Assembly (NCBI GenBank): GCA_949987705.1
Contig: OX465283.1
Span: 11,388,207-11,452,206, forward strand
Direction: 5' to 3'
From: Thereva unica
Lineage: Eukaryota; Arthropoda; Insecta; Diptera; Therevidae
DNA length: 64,000 nt
Position 1 is the stretch's first letter; the number at the start of each line of letters is the position of its first letter. The notes below the pieces were generated by a model that saw only the letters and a list, made by a program, of their open reading frames with translations, was not told the origin of the DNA and did not search any database. The position numbers and the translations under genes are program-made. Below, piece by piece: positions 11,091 through 21,180 of this stretch.

Positions 11091-11211
11091 TTGAAATGTC
11101 GAACAGCAGCTCTAATCGGAAGATAGAGAGAGAAGTGAAGGAAAGAACTGTCACAACCTAGCTGCGGTATTTTTATTTCACCTACTCCCAACCATTTCGC
11201 GATTCTGACAT
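11091..11211. repeat. Dispersed repeat family B, copy 2
   Basis: Second copy of the repeat at 272-405, in the same orientation. It shares TCGAACAGCA, AGAAGTGAAGGAA-like sequence, TATTTTTATTTCACCTACTC and CGCGATTCTGACAT with small changes. No coding signal. Confidence 0.6.
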
Positions 11212-12640
11212 TGCTTCATTCTAATACGCTATTCGTTTTGGTCAACCCTTACAACACCAAATATTCTTCGAACGATTTTCCTTTAGAAGATTTTGAGTTG
11301 ACTTTTCTTCATCTATCCCAACCAAATTTGGTTTCATGCTCCTTTAACATCCATCTTCAGTTTTCTCCACAACCAGGATGTACAACTATGGTCCTCTACA
11401 GTCAACTCATTTGCTATAGACAGTAAAATCTACATAAAACAAACTCAACTTTCACTTCTGTTCAACTACGAAAAGGAAAAACCCGGTGACGAATTCTAAA
11501 AACAAAACTCCACAATCATCAAAAACTCTTACTGATATCCACCCAAGCGGTGCCAATGCACAAAAGTGCACCACATTGCAAATATTAAAATCTTTTTCTA
11601 AGAAACAGCAAAAATCTAGTCGAACGGGTTTTATGCAACATCTGAAACTGGTGCATTCGATTTACTCTCAATTGCATTACGTCAAGGTGGTTTTGCAATG
11701 CCTTAACACAAATTTGCTGCTACCTGTAAATTTACCTGTGTGACTAAACGATAGTGCACCCTGTACTGTATGCACTTTAAGTGTATTGAGTAAACAATTA
11801 ATATTTCACCAGTAAACACTTTAATCTTGTACTAATGTGAAAGTTAAGGGAACTCTGAGTCGGGGGAATAGGGCAAGTACACACAAATTATAAATAGTCT
11901 TAGTTGGATGGACTCTGGGAGAGAGATTTCTATTTGTCGATTGATGGGCATTTTCCGAGCTGATGAGTTTCTGTGAATATGCACTTTCGAGACCATCTTA
12001 ATAACTGGTAATGCAGTGCAGTACTAATTGCATGTAAATGCGTATGAATGGATCTGAGTCGAGCATAGTAACTCTTAGGTTTAATTGATGTTGGATTATG
12101 GTGATTGTTTTTTGTCGCCATTTACTAGCAATAATCAGTTAACTGTGTTTTTCGTTTTTTTTTTAATTAAGATATCATAGTTTACGGTTACACTTTCTAA
12201 ATAGAGTATAGTGCTTGGAAATACCTGATTCTGACATACAGCAGCTATAATACGAGCCACCATATGCTCGGTGAAGTTTTATGGACAGCAAAACGATAAA
12301 ACCTACTGCAACAAAGTCATAAGTGGTCTGGAGGCCGTTTACGGTAGTAAGTAAGAACTTGGCAAATTTACGGATCAGGATATCCACAATTCACCTAGGT
12401 ATAACCTGGTTGGGCTTCTTGTAACCGAAAAGGCATTTTTTTTTCAAGAACACCATAGCCTTTCAAGCCCTATGACGGTATGAATGTACCGTGGTGTCAC
12501 TTCGACAGACCGTTCACTATTATTTTTGTGCGGTGTTCCTGGAGTACATCACATCTTAGATAAATTTTGTACCCACGAATCCAAGTCGCCAAGCAAGGAC
12601 AACATAATCCAATTTTTCTCAAAAGACGCATAACATTATC
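11212..12640. other. Unassigned segment
   Basis: Scattered ORFs of 60-85 codons occur on both strands (for example 11486-11743 plus, 12175-12387 minus). None shows a domain, signal peptide or repeated structure that I recognise. Confidence 0.3.
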
Positions 12641-13110
12641 GGTCCTTTACTTGCCTGAATCTACAGGTACTGCAGTAGTTACGTGCACCGCTCTTGGTGA
12701 AAGGTCAAAGTGATCTTCATTCCGAAGATCGGCTCCAAAAAAGTAAGTCCAGTAAGGTTTTTAGGGACCTATGTCTACATCTCGGCATGCATACTGCAAA
12801 GAGAGATCGGTGGATACTGATCTTCACCAACTACGGCGCATCGTGGAATACTCCCTGGATGACAAACCTGGCAGTACCCGCAATGGAATCAGTCAATGGA
12901 TCATCCGCAGGCTGAAAACTAGAATAAGCTGAGGCAATAACAGAGTAATAAAGTCGATCTGAGGCGGCACACCTTAGGATAGAGTCCTCTCCCCACTGCA
13001 GGGGCCCATGTCAATGTAAAATAAACTAAAGACATTAGAGAGCTACAAAATAGCGGCAGTTGATTATGCGGACGACATTGTAATATGAGATTTGAAATAC
13101 TCTCAAACCT
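12640..13110 (+). pseudogene. R1/LOA-like reverse transcriptase relic
   Basis: In one frame from about 12697 the sequence reads KVKVIFIPKIGSKK, then VRFLG where the RPISLT block would be. Another frame gives HAYCKERSVDTDLH (the QHAY.KG.S..TALH block), and later GTP*DRVLSP (GTPQG..LSP with a stop) and DYADDIVI at 13062. These are RT blocks 1, 2a, 4 and 5 in order, matching R1/LOA-type elements that use FIPK. The catalytic aspartate pair at 13062-13076 is intact, but the stretch holding the AFD catalytic block is shortened. The FIPK motif also occurs in the minus-strand relic at 55560-58000, so the two may belong to one family. Confidence 0.75.
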
Positions 13111-14474
13111 GTTTCTGTGCGACCACTTCCCGAAGAGTCCAGTTGGGTCGCACCCACTTTCTTCTGGCGAAATTCCATGATGCGCTTGAGATCACTGTCC
13201 AAATACCCCCCGTGCTTTTTCTATGGAAAACGGGTTTCGGCTAATCTTATATCAAAAGTCTCAATTGATACAAAGACGCATCAACCCTCCCTTATGAAAG
13301 GTGATAAATAATCGAGGGTGAAGGGTCGTGGGTAATGGTTGTCTGACACTAAACAAACGTTGGTGTGCCAATACTCATGCTCAGTTAATTTCAACCTCAA
13401 TCTTCTTCGTGTTTGTAGCCTTTGGCTGGACTACAAGAATAAATTGTTTCACTCTCAGAAATCAGAAGATATCCCCATAGCCCTTCGGGGTGGTTTTGGG
13501 GGAGGGGTGTGGAGGATTTATGCCCATTGAGACTTTTGAGACTTTCTATGGGAGATCTACACTGGAAAGATGGCCTAGACCAGGACTGGATGACATGGGC
13601 TTGGAATAAAGACCAGCGGGAGAAGAGTTGCAAGAGTTTAGGATGGGATCTCGGTTGTGGAACCATTAAAGAAGGACAGAAGATCTGGTAGACTAGAACT
13701 ACGCTGCAAACAGCTTAGTGGATGCAAAGAATGATATGCTTGGGTATTATTGATACCTTTAGCTTAGGCTTTAGCGTTTCGGACAAATTGGGAAGCGACG
13801 TCTGAAGATCCTGAAGCACGCCAAGAATAGGGAGATACCTAATACCTTGAGACCCATGGAATATGAAAGGTGACCTAAAGGAAGATTTGAAAAATTTGGA
13901 CCTGACCTGTCCGGCGAGCTTAAAAAATACAAGGCAGTATGCCAAGGAGAGGTGCTGAGTCTTCTGCACGTGCTGGATCACTTAAATGTGGGTCAGATAC
14001 ATAGAAATAGTATTCTCATGAAGCAGCTGAGGTTAATGAATTACTGGTGTTAGAGTATGTCCAAGAACTGAACAGAGGTGCAAAACAAAATGATGTGACT
14101 CTGCCCTGGGTTATAAAACAGTCATGTTTTGAAAGGTTTGCAGCATCGCAAAGCAGGGTCGATTTCAGACTTATGGTGTCCGTAACCCTACTCTGCTATT
14201 GTAGTAATCGCAATATGGGTATCCAGATGTTGTGACCAGGTGTAATCAGTCCAAGATGGTGCTTAAACTAACAAGTGCCACAACTGCTGGTTGGCTCAGA
14301 TGGCTTTTGGTAATAACCGCAGGACACTGGAAGCTCAGGAAACAGCGGAACCGAAAGAATCGTTGACCCCTGTCGGTTGAACCTGGAGAAATCTAAGAAC
14401 CTTGCACATTGGATTTATCTGTCCGATGCTGGTGAGTACAAGGGTTGCTATTATGAGGTTCTGTTAGATGGAGA
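13111..14474. other. Unassigned, possible 3' part of RT relic
   Basis: Partly open frames follow the RT relic in the same orientation. A frame near 13905-14030 is open for about 40 codons (VLSLLHVLDHLNV). I recognise no domain. It could be the eroded C-terminal part of the upstream element or unrelated repeat. Confidence 0.25.
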
Positions 14475-14814
14475 CTGTGATGAGCAAGACCGGTCTTTCA
14501 CATTTAGCAAGACCAAGGCAAGACCAGAGGCAAAAGTTTTGCAGAAATGAGCAAAAATTCTTGTCTTGCAAATTCAGCAGGACCAAGACAAGACTGCAAG
14601 ACTTTTTGCAAGACTTCTTGCAAGACTTTTAGCAAAAATTTTTGCAACGCTTTTTGCTCATCACTCCAAGACCTTTGGCACTTAGTGATGAGCAAAAAGT
14701 TTTGCTATGTTGACCTTGCAGTCTTATTATATCCTGACTAGTCTTGGTCTTGCTTTGGTCTTGCTAAATGTGCAAGAAAAGGCAAAACTGGTAGACCAGT
14801 CTTGCTCAGCATTA
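14475..14814. mobile_element. hAT MITE, family D copy 1
   Basis: The ends are inverted: CTGTGATGAGCAAGAC at 14475 and GTCTTGCTCAGCATTA ending at 14814, matching a TAGTGATGAGC-type hAT terminus. The flanking octamers GATGGAGA (14467-14474) and GATGGAGG (14815-14822) agree at 7 of 8 bases, the target duplication length of hAT elements. The body is built from GCAAGAC and its complement GTCTTGC repeated many times, so most of it can fold on itself. Internal termini GCTCATCACT (14654-14663) and TAGTGATGAGC (14682-14692) suggest two copies side by side. ORFs here only reflect the repeats. Confidence 0.8.
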
Positions 14815-14822
14815 GATGGAGG

Positions 14823-16735
14823 ACATGAGGCAGGTTCCTTCAAACAGCTACTCGCAACAACTAGGAGAATCCAAGTAAGGGAGTTTGCTGACTCATCCGG
14901 GAGCCTCTATCTGACATGTCCCTTGGGCATGGGGCAAAAAGGTCTCATTCAGCATCCTCATCAAACTCTAATTATCGTTAAGAGATCGCAAAATTTTTCT
15001 TTTTAATCCCAAAGTCCATCTATAAATGTACTTAAAGTGATTAAAGTGAAAACAGTATTCCAATTCTTAAAAGCATGCAATTACTGCAGAAGGTCCTGAT
15101 ATGTCCTCCACACTTTCTGTTTTTGTGATAACCTTTTAATTTTAAGTTTTTACGTGCCCAGAAATTTAATCGTCCTTAAGGAAAAAAATAATCCTTAAGG
15201 AAAATTTTCTTGGCACAACTGTAATGGAAATAGATGAAAATAGCAAGAAATAAAAATGGAAAAATTTGTGTTAAACCTTCAGTCACAATTTCTACGGGTA
15301 GTAATAGATGTCAAACGTACATTATCTTTTTCTGCTTTTTTTTCTTCCTCATAAAATCATTGAAAAAAAGTTAAAGGCCATTCGTACTTAGTATGCTAAA
15401 CATGTTTGTGGACATATTTCTTAAGCAAACTTTCGGTGTTTACAAATTGCAGACGAAAATAATGTAAACTCTTAAATTTTTCTTTGTAGTTATTGATCTT
15501 AAACTTAAATAGAAGAGAAATTCATAAGATATATTTTTTTACTTTTTAATTAGCATAAACTATTTAAGAAATATATTAGTGCTTTGAATATTAAAAATCC
15601 AAAAATATGAAAATAGTTTTGAAATATTACACAACAAATAAATAATAATTTTATGTACAGCAAGCTCAGTTTAAAAGTTATTTGCTAATAACTACAAAAA
15701 AGATTGAAAATTTGAAAAAATAATACAAAAAAATATATTTTTAATAGAAAATTACTAATATTTATAATTTATATATATGTACAATGATGAAGGAAATATT
15801 TAATATAAATTGTTAGTTTTACATAGATCATAGATCTACCTAGGCTTTACCTAACCCGAAGTGTGCTTTAACGCCTCCCAAATTTCTCACACGAAACAGT
15901 CCAGATTTTTTGAAGTTACAGTTCAGTATAAATCCAAAATCAGATTCTAGGACACAAGTTCCGTGGGCCAAGCCTATAAAACAAATTAATTTATATTGTT
16001 TTTGTTTTTTGTATATACAGTATTATTAAAAAATAGAAGATAAAGAACAAATAGAGTTAAATAAAAATTTGTTAATGTTAGTTTACAATCACCAAAAGTT
16101 ATGAAGTGTTATTTACAAGTATTATACACAAAAATCTAGAGAAAACAACTTCTTACAAAATTACGAAATCAGGTCGTTCTTAGACCACGTTTCTATACCG
16201 TTTCATACAATGTCGACCACCAATAAGCAGCTCCTATTACCGACTTGGCTTTTTTCGATCGAATTTTTCTCATAACATTGCTCAAAACTGAGGATAACTT
16301 CAGATGAAAGCCTATTGGGCTTTTAGAACCTTATGTCATTTGGTCAAAGTATAAACAACATATTGGGATTATGCTCCAAAGATTTTACCTTGTTCGTCCA
16401 ATTCAATATTCAGGCCACTACTCAGTAAACACAAATTTCTTCCATCAATGTACTACTGCCCGAATCAACACTGCTCCAAAAAGAGCAGTTTCGCAATACA
16501 AAAAAGCGAATCAGCTACCTTCTTTTAAAACAATGACTGGGACTTGTGTTTCCGTAGCGGCAACGCCAACATTGTCGCCGTCTGTGTGCCACATAATTTA
16601 TATGGGAGGGAATGCTTTCTTATATTCCACGTTATGCCACATCTATCAGGCATAACCCCACAATGTTACTGTTGATAGCAATCCAATCAATGGATAAGAC
16701 TTGTCTTCAGTGCTGGAGAAGTGTGTAGATATTTT
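14823..16735. other. AT-rich, no recognisable gene
   Basis: 15000-16000 is very A/T-rich with short palindromes (CCTTAAGG twice near 15175-15198) and no useful ORF. A 94-codon ORF at 16371-16655 and a 99-codon ORF at 14707-15006 (partly over the MITE) have no recognisable motif. Confidence 0.35.
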
Positions 16736-16739
16736 CATG

Positions 16740-16900
16740 ACGTGAGGTTGACAGCCAGTTTGGCACCGCGTGGATTTGCTCGAATAATTACAGCGTGCCT
16801 AAAAGGGAAAGAGTGTTCCTTGGGCAATGGGAGCGCCAAAAGTTTGTGCTCATTCCAAAGCCGGACCAATATGCCTCTATGGGCAAGCTTTTTTAAGGGG
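16740..16900 (+). pseudogene. R1-like RT fragment
   Basis: One frame gives ITACLKGKECS. A one-base shift then gives QWERQKFVLIPKPDQ. Together these match the block before RT motif 1 in R1-type elements (a CL.....P..W.RQ.LVLIPKP pattern). A stop follows after about eight more codons and the next RT blocks are not found. It is a short, frameshifted scrap. Confidence 0.5.
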
Positions 16901-17528
16901 AATACATTTATATCAGTGTAACGGCAGACCTAGAATTTTCTCGCGATCCACCTTGCAGCACTGTGAAATAAGACTGAAAGCTGAGTTTTTTTTAGGACGA
17001 AAAGGCGGTAAAGCATTTTTTTGGAGCAAAAGTGCTTTGTGCTTTGTCCGGAAAAAAAAAATAAAAAAATAAGATACTGAGTTTAGTTGAAGAGTAGCGA
17101 AAAAGTGGTAGGTAAACCAGGCAAGAAAGTCAAATATATACGAACGATTGGCGATAACCTGATATTTCGAGGATCCTATGAAGTCGACCAGACGTCCTAA
17201 GAAAGGGGAGACCCAGGTGGGAAGCAGACAGAGGTCCAGTGGGAGCAGTTGCGTACACCGGGCAATGGAGGCCGTTTATCTATTTGGGATGTGGCCATAG
17301 ACGTCCCCGTGGCTGGAACGACGTGGGAGAACTCCCCTGAAGGTTAGGACGAGGAGGAAGGCTGGGGTAGCCTGGACAACCTGCAATCTAGGCAGATACA
17401 GGGAGTGGACCCGTTTTTCCAAATTCGGAATAATTACCCATAACTGTTGAATAAGTTCCAATATATTATTTATGTTTGATTTTGATTAAATGGTTGAGTT
17501 AAATCTTTGATAAATTCCTTTTTATAAT
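16901..17528. other. Unassigned segment
   Basis: An A-rich run near 17055-17075 and a 61-codon minus-strand ORF at 17276-17461 are the only points of note. No motif or repeat partner was found in this window. Confidence 0.3.
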
Positions 17529-17640
17529 GTAAACTCCGCCGTGGTCTGGTCCCAAGTCCAGGGTTAAAGGAGGAGGGTTGTCGACCTGCAGAATTTACCA
17601 GAATCGGGGAACCGATGGACTAAGTTTCCCGACCAGCGAA
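17529..17640 (+). repeat. Repeat family A, 5' part
   Basis: Starts AAACTCCGCCGTGGTCTGG, then CCCAAGTCCAGG, GGAGG, GGTTGTCGACCTGC and CCAGAATCGG. The same ordered words occur at 45449-45565 (plus strand) and 23890-24003 (minus strand). Here the similarity fades after the CCGATGG block and the GAA tail is missing. Confidence 0.75.
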
Positions 17641-17740
17641 TTTTCTTTTCCAGGTCCCCTCGGACGGTCTCCTAAAACATACGCATCCGTATTGATGGAG
17701 TCACTTCCGAACTAGTAAGTGTTGGTGCAGGTAGTTTAGG

Positions 17741-18121
17741 TTGTACCCCCAGAGTCTACCCATCCCACGACCCCGCCGGCTTGCCAATCCTAGTCCTGAG
17801 ACCTGGGATACCGCCTATATGATTTTTTTGTGGACTATTTTTTTGAATTGCAAGCACAAATTTTGTGTTTGTATGTGGATCGGGAATTGGCTTCTTCGGG
17901 CAACCAACCGGCTGTTCACAATTACAGTAGAAAACGGAAGTAGTGATAATCAGCAAGGGAGAAAGGTGAAGATCTTAGCGGTGAAATTAGGTGACCAGGT
18001 CATTCGCCCTCAGCCTGCACCGGCAAGTTCAACTTCTGGGTGCACTTGTCGGGCTCGGCCACTCCCAGCCATCATGAAAAAGCAGGTGGAAAGAGTCTAC
18101 CAAGGGCTGATGGACACATAG
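17741..18121 (+). other. 126-codon ORF, unrecognised
   Basis: The longest open frame between repeats in this part. It has a short hydrophobic stretch near residues 27-35, a cysteine-rich patch (CKHKFCVCMW) and a basic C-terminus. I recognise no domain, and the opposite strand is also open over part of it. No splice signals or neighbours support a gene. It is more likely chance or decayed repeat. Confidence 0.2.
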
Positions 18122-18274
18122 ACTCATATCAAATGTAGAGAAGTGTGTGGGCTACTACCTCATACAGTTTTTCAGTTGGCATTGTGATCCTAGAGCAAAC
18201 ACCGCTTCAGGTTGGATGATTAACCGTTCCACCTAGAATGCCCAGACGATAAAGACGACCAGAATCAGCCAATA

Positions 18275-18291
18275 TCCATCCATCCATCCAT
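18275..18291. repeat. CATC microsatellite
   Basis: About four CATC units. Confidence 0.85.
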
Positions 18292-18881
18292 TGACCCCAT
18301 CTTACTTACTTTCTTGATTGGCACAGAAAAAATCCTGCGAATTTAACATAATGAAAGCGATCTGCTGTCTAATATCCTATGAAATATACCCAACGATCTA
18401 GATCGGTGATTCTCAACCAATGTGCCGCGGCACTTTTGTGTGCCGCCAAATTCTTGAAGTGTGCCGCCAAATTTTAGAAATGCTAACAATAAAAATTATT
18501 TTGTATGTACTTTTATACAGCAAATTATTGTAACAGGAACGCGATGGGGAAAATATTTAGGCCGCAATCACTACAGCGCGTCCTCCGCATTATTGTTTGG
18601 CCGACTCAATAATTCTGCCGAATCGAATCAATCATACCGCCATCTTTTTTTCATAGATTTACTACACAAAAAAGGGGACCAACTTGTATGTTCCAACTAC
18701 AGGGGAATTACGTTACTGAATGTAGCATATAGAAAATTCTCGTATATCCTGTATACTCGCTTATTGCACCAGGGAACAAAAGTCCACAACCGATCACATA
18801 TTCGCATTACGACAGGCAATTGAAAAGGTAAAAGAATTTTATATAGAGCCTCTACCTCTTTTCCATTGACTTTAAGACAAC

Positions 18882-19147
18882 ATATCGACTCATGCAACGA
18901 AGACTATAGTAACTCATTTTTGGGGGTTTTTGAGTTACCATTGTGCATGGCATATATTTACCTGAAGTTCGAAACGAAAGGGTTAGGCAACCAGAAATAC
19001 TAGCATAAAAATAGTAAGTCATTTTTGGCCATAAAATACAACGAATACTATATTATCTCGAGATACTATACTTCACCAAATACATATATGCCATGCACAA
19101 AACTCCCAAAAATGAGTTACTATAGTCTTCGTTGCATGAGTCGATAT
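18882..19147. mobile_element. Foldback element inside the RTE
   Basis: Outer ends are inverted copies: ATATCGACTCATGCAACGAA and onward through GACTATAGTAACTCATTTTTGGG at 18882-18930, and its complement at 19101-19147. Further arm sequence (TGCATGGCATATA) pairs after an unpaired 11-base patch in the left arm. It splits the RT between the IDFKTTY and later palm blocks. It is non-coding. The flanking bases are too short to define a target duplication (possibly AT or TA). Confidence 0.85.
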
Positions 19148-20104
19148 GATCTTGCACTACAATCAAAATCTACGAAGCAATGATGGAACTAATTAAACTT
19201 TCCAGACCAATTAATTCAACTCAGTAAAACCTCATTGAGTCGAGTGAAATACAGAGTGAGAATACAGAGCAATGTATCGGTGCCTTTTGGAAAGAAAAGA
19301 GGCCTCAGTGAAGGAGACTCCCTATCCTGCTTGCTATTTAACATCTTATTAGAAAAAGCGGTCCGGGAGGCACGCATTGAAACTAGAGGGGTAATTCTAA
19401 ACAAGTCTATTCAGCTAATGGCATATGCATATGATATAGTCATCATAGGCAGGCCAATGATAGAAGCAAAGAAAGTCTATTCAGCGTTAGAAAAAGTAGT
19501 ATCAAAATCTGGACTTATTATCAATGAAAATAAAACGAAACATATGCGGATACCTAAAAGAAACAGTAGAGGAAGATCAGGACAAAATATAACAATCGAC
19601 AGATAGGCAGGTAATAATCCCTACTTACTTAAGAACAAAGACAACAACATTACAGTGGAAATTAAAAGAAAAATACTGCTAGCGAACAAAACGTCTTACA
19701 GTATGTTGAAATATTTTAAATCAAAAAGAATAAGCAGGACGCATGGTCGTTACCTCGGCATGACGAACAGGTCCTCAGAAGCTGCGAAAGAAAAATTATT
19801 CGCTGAATCACAGGCGTAATAAATTAAGAGGGTGTCTGAGAAGAAGATACAATAATGAATTGTACCAAATATACAAAGAACCTGACATAACCAAAGGCAT
19901 CAAGATCTCACGCCTAAGCTGGATAGGATATGTAATGAGGATGCGTGGAGAAGCGCTTCCAAAAATCCTGTTTCTCCAAACGCCGGAGAAAAGAAGAACA
20001 CATGGAAGACCGAGGAAGAAATATAGTATAAAGACATCGCAACAGACTTACAAATAGTCGGGAGCAAAAGTTGGAAACGTAGGGAGGGAGGGAGACGTAG
20101 GGCC

Positions 20105-20160
20105 GAGAACTTCTTCTCCTTCTTTAAAGGCTCTACTACCGAGGGAGGGAGGGACAAGCC
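20105..20160 (-). repeat. GAA-tailed retroelement 3' end
   Basis: On the minus strand this reads GGTAGTAGAGCCTTTAAAG then GAAGGAGAAGAAG. A close relative is at 47631-47660 (GGTTGTAGCGCCGTTAAAG then GAAGAAGAA). These look like 3' ends of a GAA-tailed non-LTR element or SINE lying in minus orientation. Confidence 0.45.
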
Positions 20161-21180
20161 TGATCAAATTAGCCTCTCCTCTCACATCGGATAGTTACCA
20201 GTGGCCCCCGCAAAGAGGTTATGATCGCACTTCTATCAGTCCGAAATAGTTGCGGTTCGTGTATGCTATGCTATATGTTATTCCCCCTATTTCGAAGATG
20301 ACTGACCACCAGGTTCGAGAACGTTGGAAGAAAATTCTTAAGGAGGTCAAGGCTTACAGGAGGCTGTAGCGCCGATGATGGTGATGACTATCATTTTTAC
20401 GACTATTATTTTATTGTTAGTGTGCCGCCAAATTTTTAAATTGTTAAAAGTGTGCCGCAACAAAAAAAATAGGTTGAGAATCACTGATCTAGATATAACG
20501 GCTGATGGATCTGTTAATATCCTGGGAGTGGCACTTATAGTTGATTTTCGACGGAATAATTATATTTTCTAAATAGCCAAAGAATCGTCAGAATGCCCTG
20601 GATTTTTTAAAAGATACAATTTCTTCCTGTAACCAACAGTACAAACTATGTTCCATAAATCCTACACTCAGTACCTATTAAAATACAAATATGTTTTTCG
20701 AGGCGCTAAGTCAGTCAGTCAGTCCTGCTAAGTCAGGCTAAGATTAAGTGCCAAATTGAGACATCAAACTCATTGGTGATGGTATCTTCCTAATCTCCCA
20801 AGACTCATTGATCATGTAACTCAGAAATGTAGCGACCTATGAGAATATTTAACTATAGCAAAGCAACTGTTCCATCTAAAATAACTTCTTCCTGACTGCA
20901 GAGTAATGCTTTTTCTACATTACTAGACTGTCTTGTCCTGTTCTAGAAAACTACGATCTAGAAGTTCCGTTTATAAATAGAACAACTCGACTGCGCAACG
21001 ACCTTCCATAATCAGTATTTTCGAACTAGTGCAATATCCTAGAGCTCAATCGTAAGATTTATTGTATTCTACCTTGAAACCAGCTCCACCTGTCCTATTC
21101 CATGCTACTTAATTCTTGAGGACTAATCATTGCACCATTGCACGAACAACATAACGAACTGGTAGTACAAAGTGCGATTC

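Larger units (their letters stand above)
18645..20385 (+). pseudogene. 5'-truncated RTE RT inside hAT 1
   Basis: RT motif 1 is seen as HKKGDQL..SNYRGITLLN (18665 on). Then, after a shift, STTDHIFALRQAIEKVKEF, IDFKTTY, and beyond the foldback VKYRVRIQSN, GLSEGDSLSC..FNILLEK (QGD is now EGD) and AYAYDIVIIGR (YADD is now YAYD, 19424-19435). The C-terminus follows as RLSWIGYVMRMR and GRPRKKYS (19914-20025), then DLQIVGS..WKRR. The 3' end reads GGCTGTAGCGCCGATGATGG with a short GATGA-type tail. A kept 3' end with a lost 5' end is the usual result of target-primed reverse transcription. Not functional. Confidence 0.85.
18404..20486. mobile_element. Large non-autonomous hAT element 1
   Basis: The left end CGGTGATTCTCAACC (18404) and right end, read inward from 20486, CAGTGATTCTCAACC are inverted with one difference, followed on both sides by GTGCCGC / GCGGCAC-rich subterminal sequence. 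Perfect 8-bp target duplications ATCTAGAT flank it (18396-18403, 20487-20494). CAGTG.TTCTCAACC ends with octamer duplications are typical of hAT (Charlie-like) elements. No hAT transposase was found. The interior is mostly an RTE fragment (18645-20385), leaving about 340 bases of its own sequence. Confidence 0.9.
18310..21180 (+). pseudogene. Old Jockey/I-like RT C-terminal region, interrupted
   Basis: Left of the hAT element (about 18320-18403) a decayed stretch leads to NIPNDLD. Right of it, in the same frame once one target duplication is discounted, ITADGSVNILGVAL follows, which is the block preceding the RT thumb in Jockey/I-like elements. Downstream are FFKRYNFF, DIKLIGDG (about 20755) and, near 20955, FINRTTRLRNDLP with NILELNRK, then CTNN. 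Many frameshifts and stops. The FINRTTRLWN tail also occurs at 24565, 32050 and 38937, so it belongs to a multi-copy family. It is the host of hAT 18404-20486. Confidence 0.75.

Noticed and set aside
14547..14741. Cysteine- and lysine-rich ORFs over the GCAAGAC array
   Set aside because: They are produced by the heptamer repeats read in several frames on both strands.
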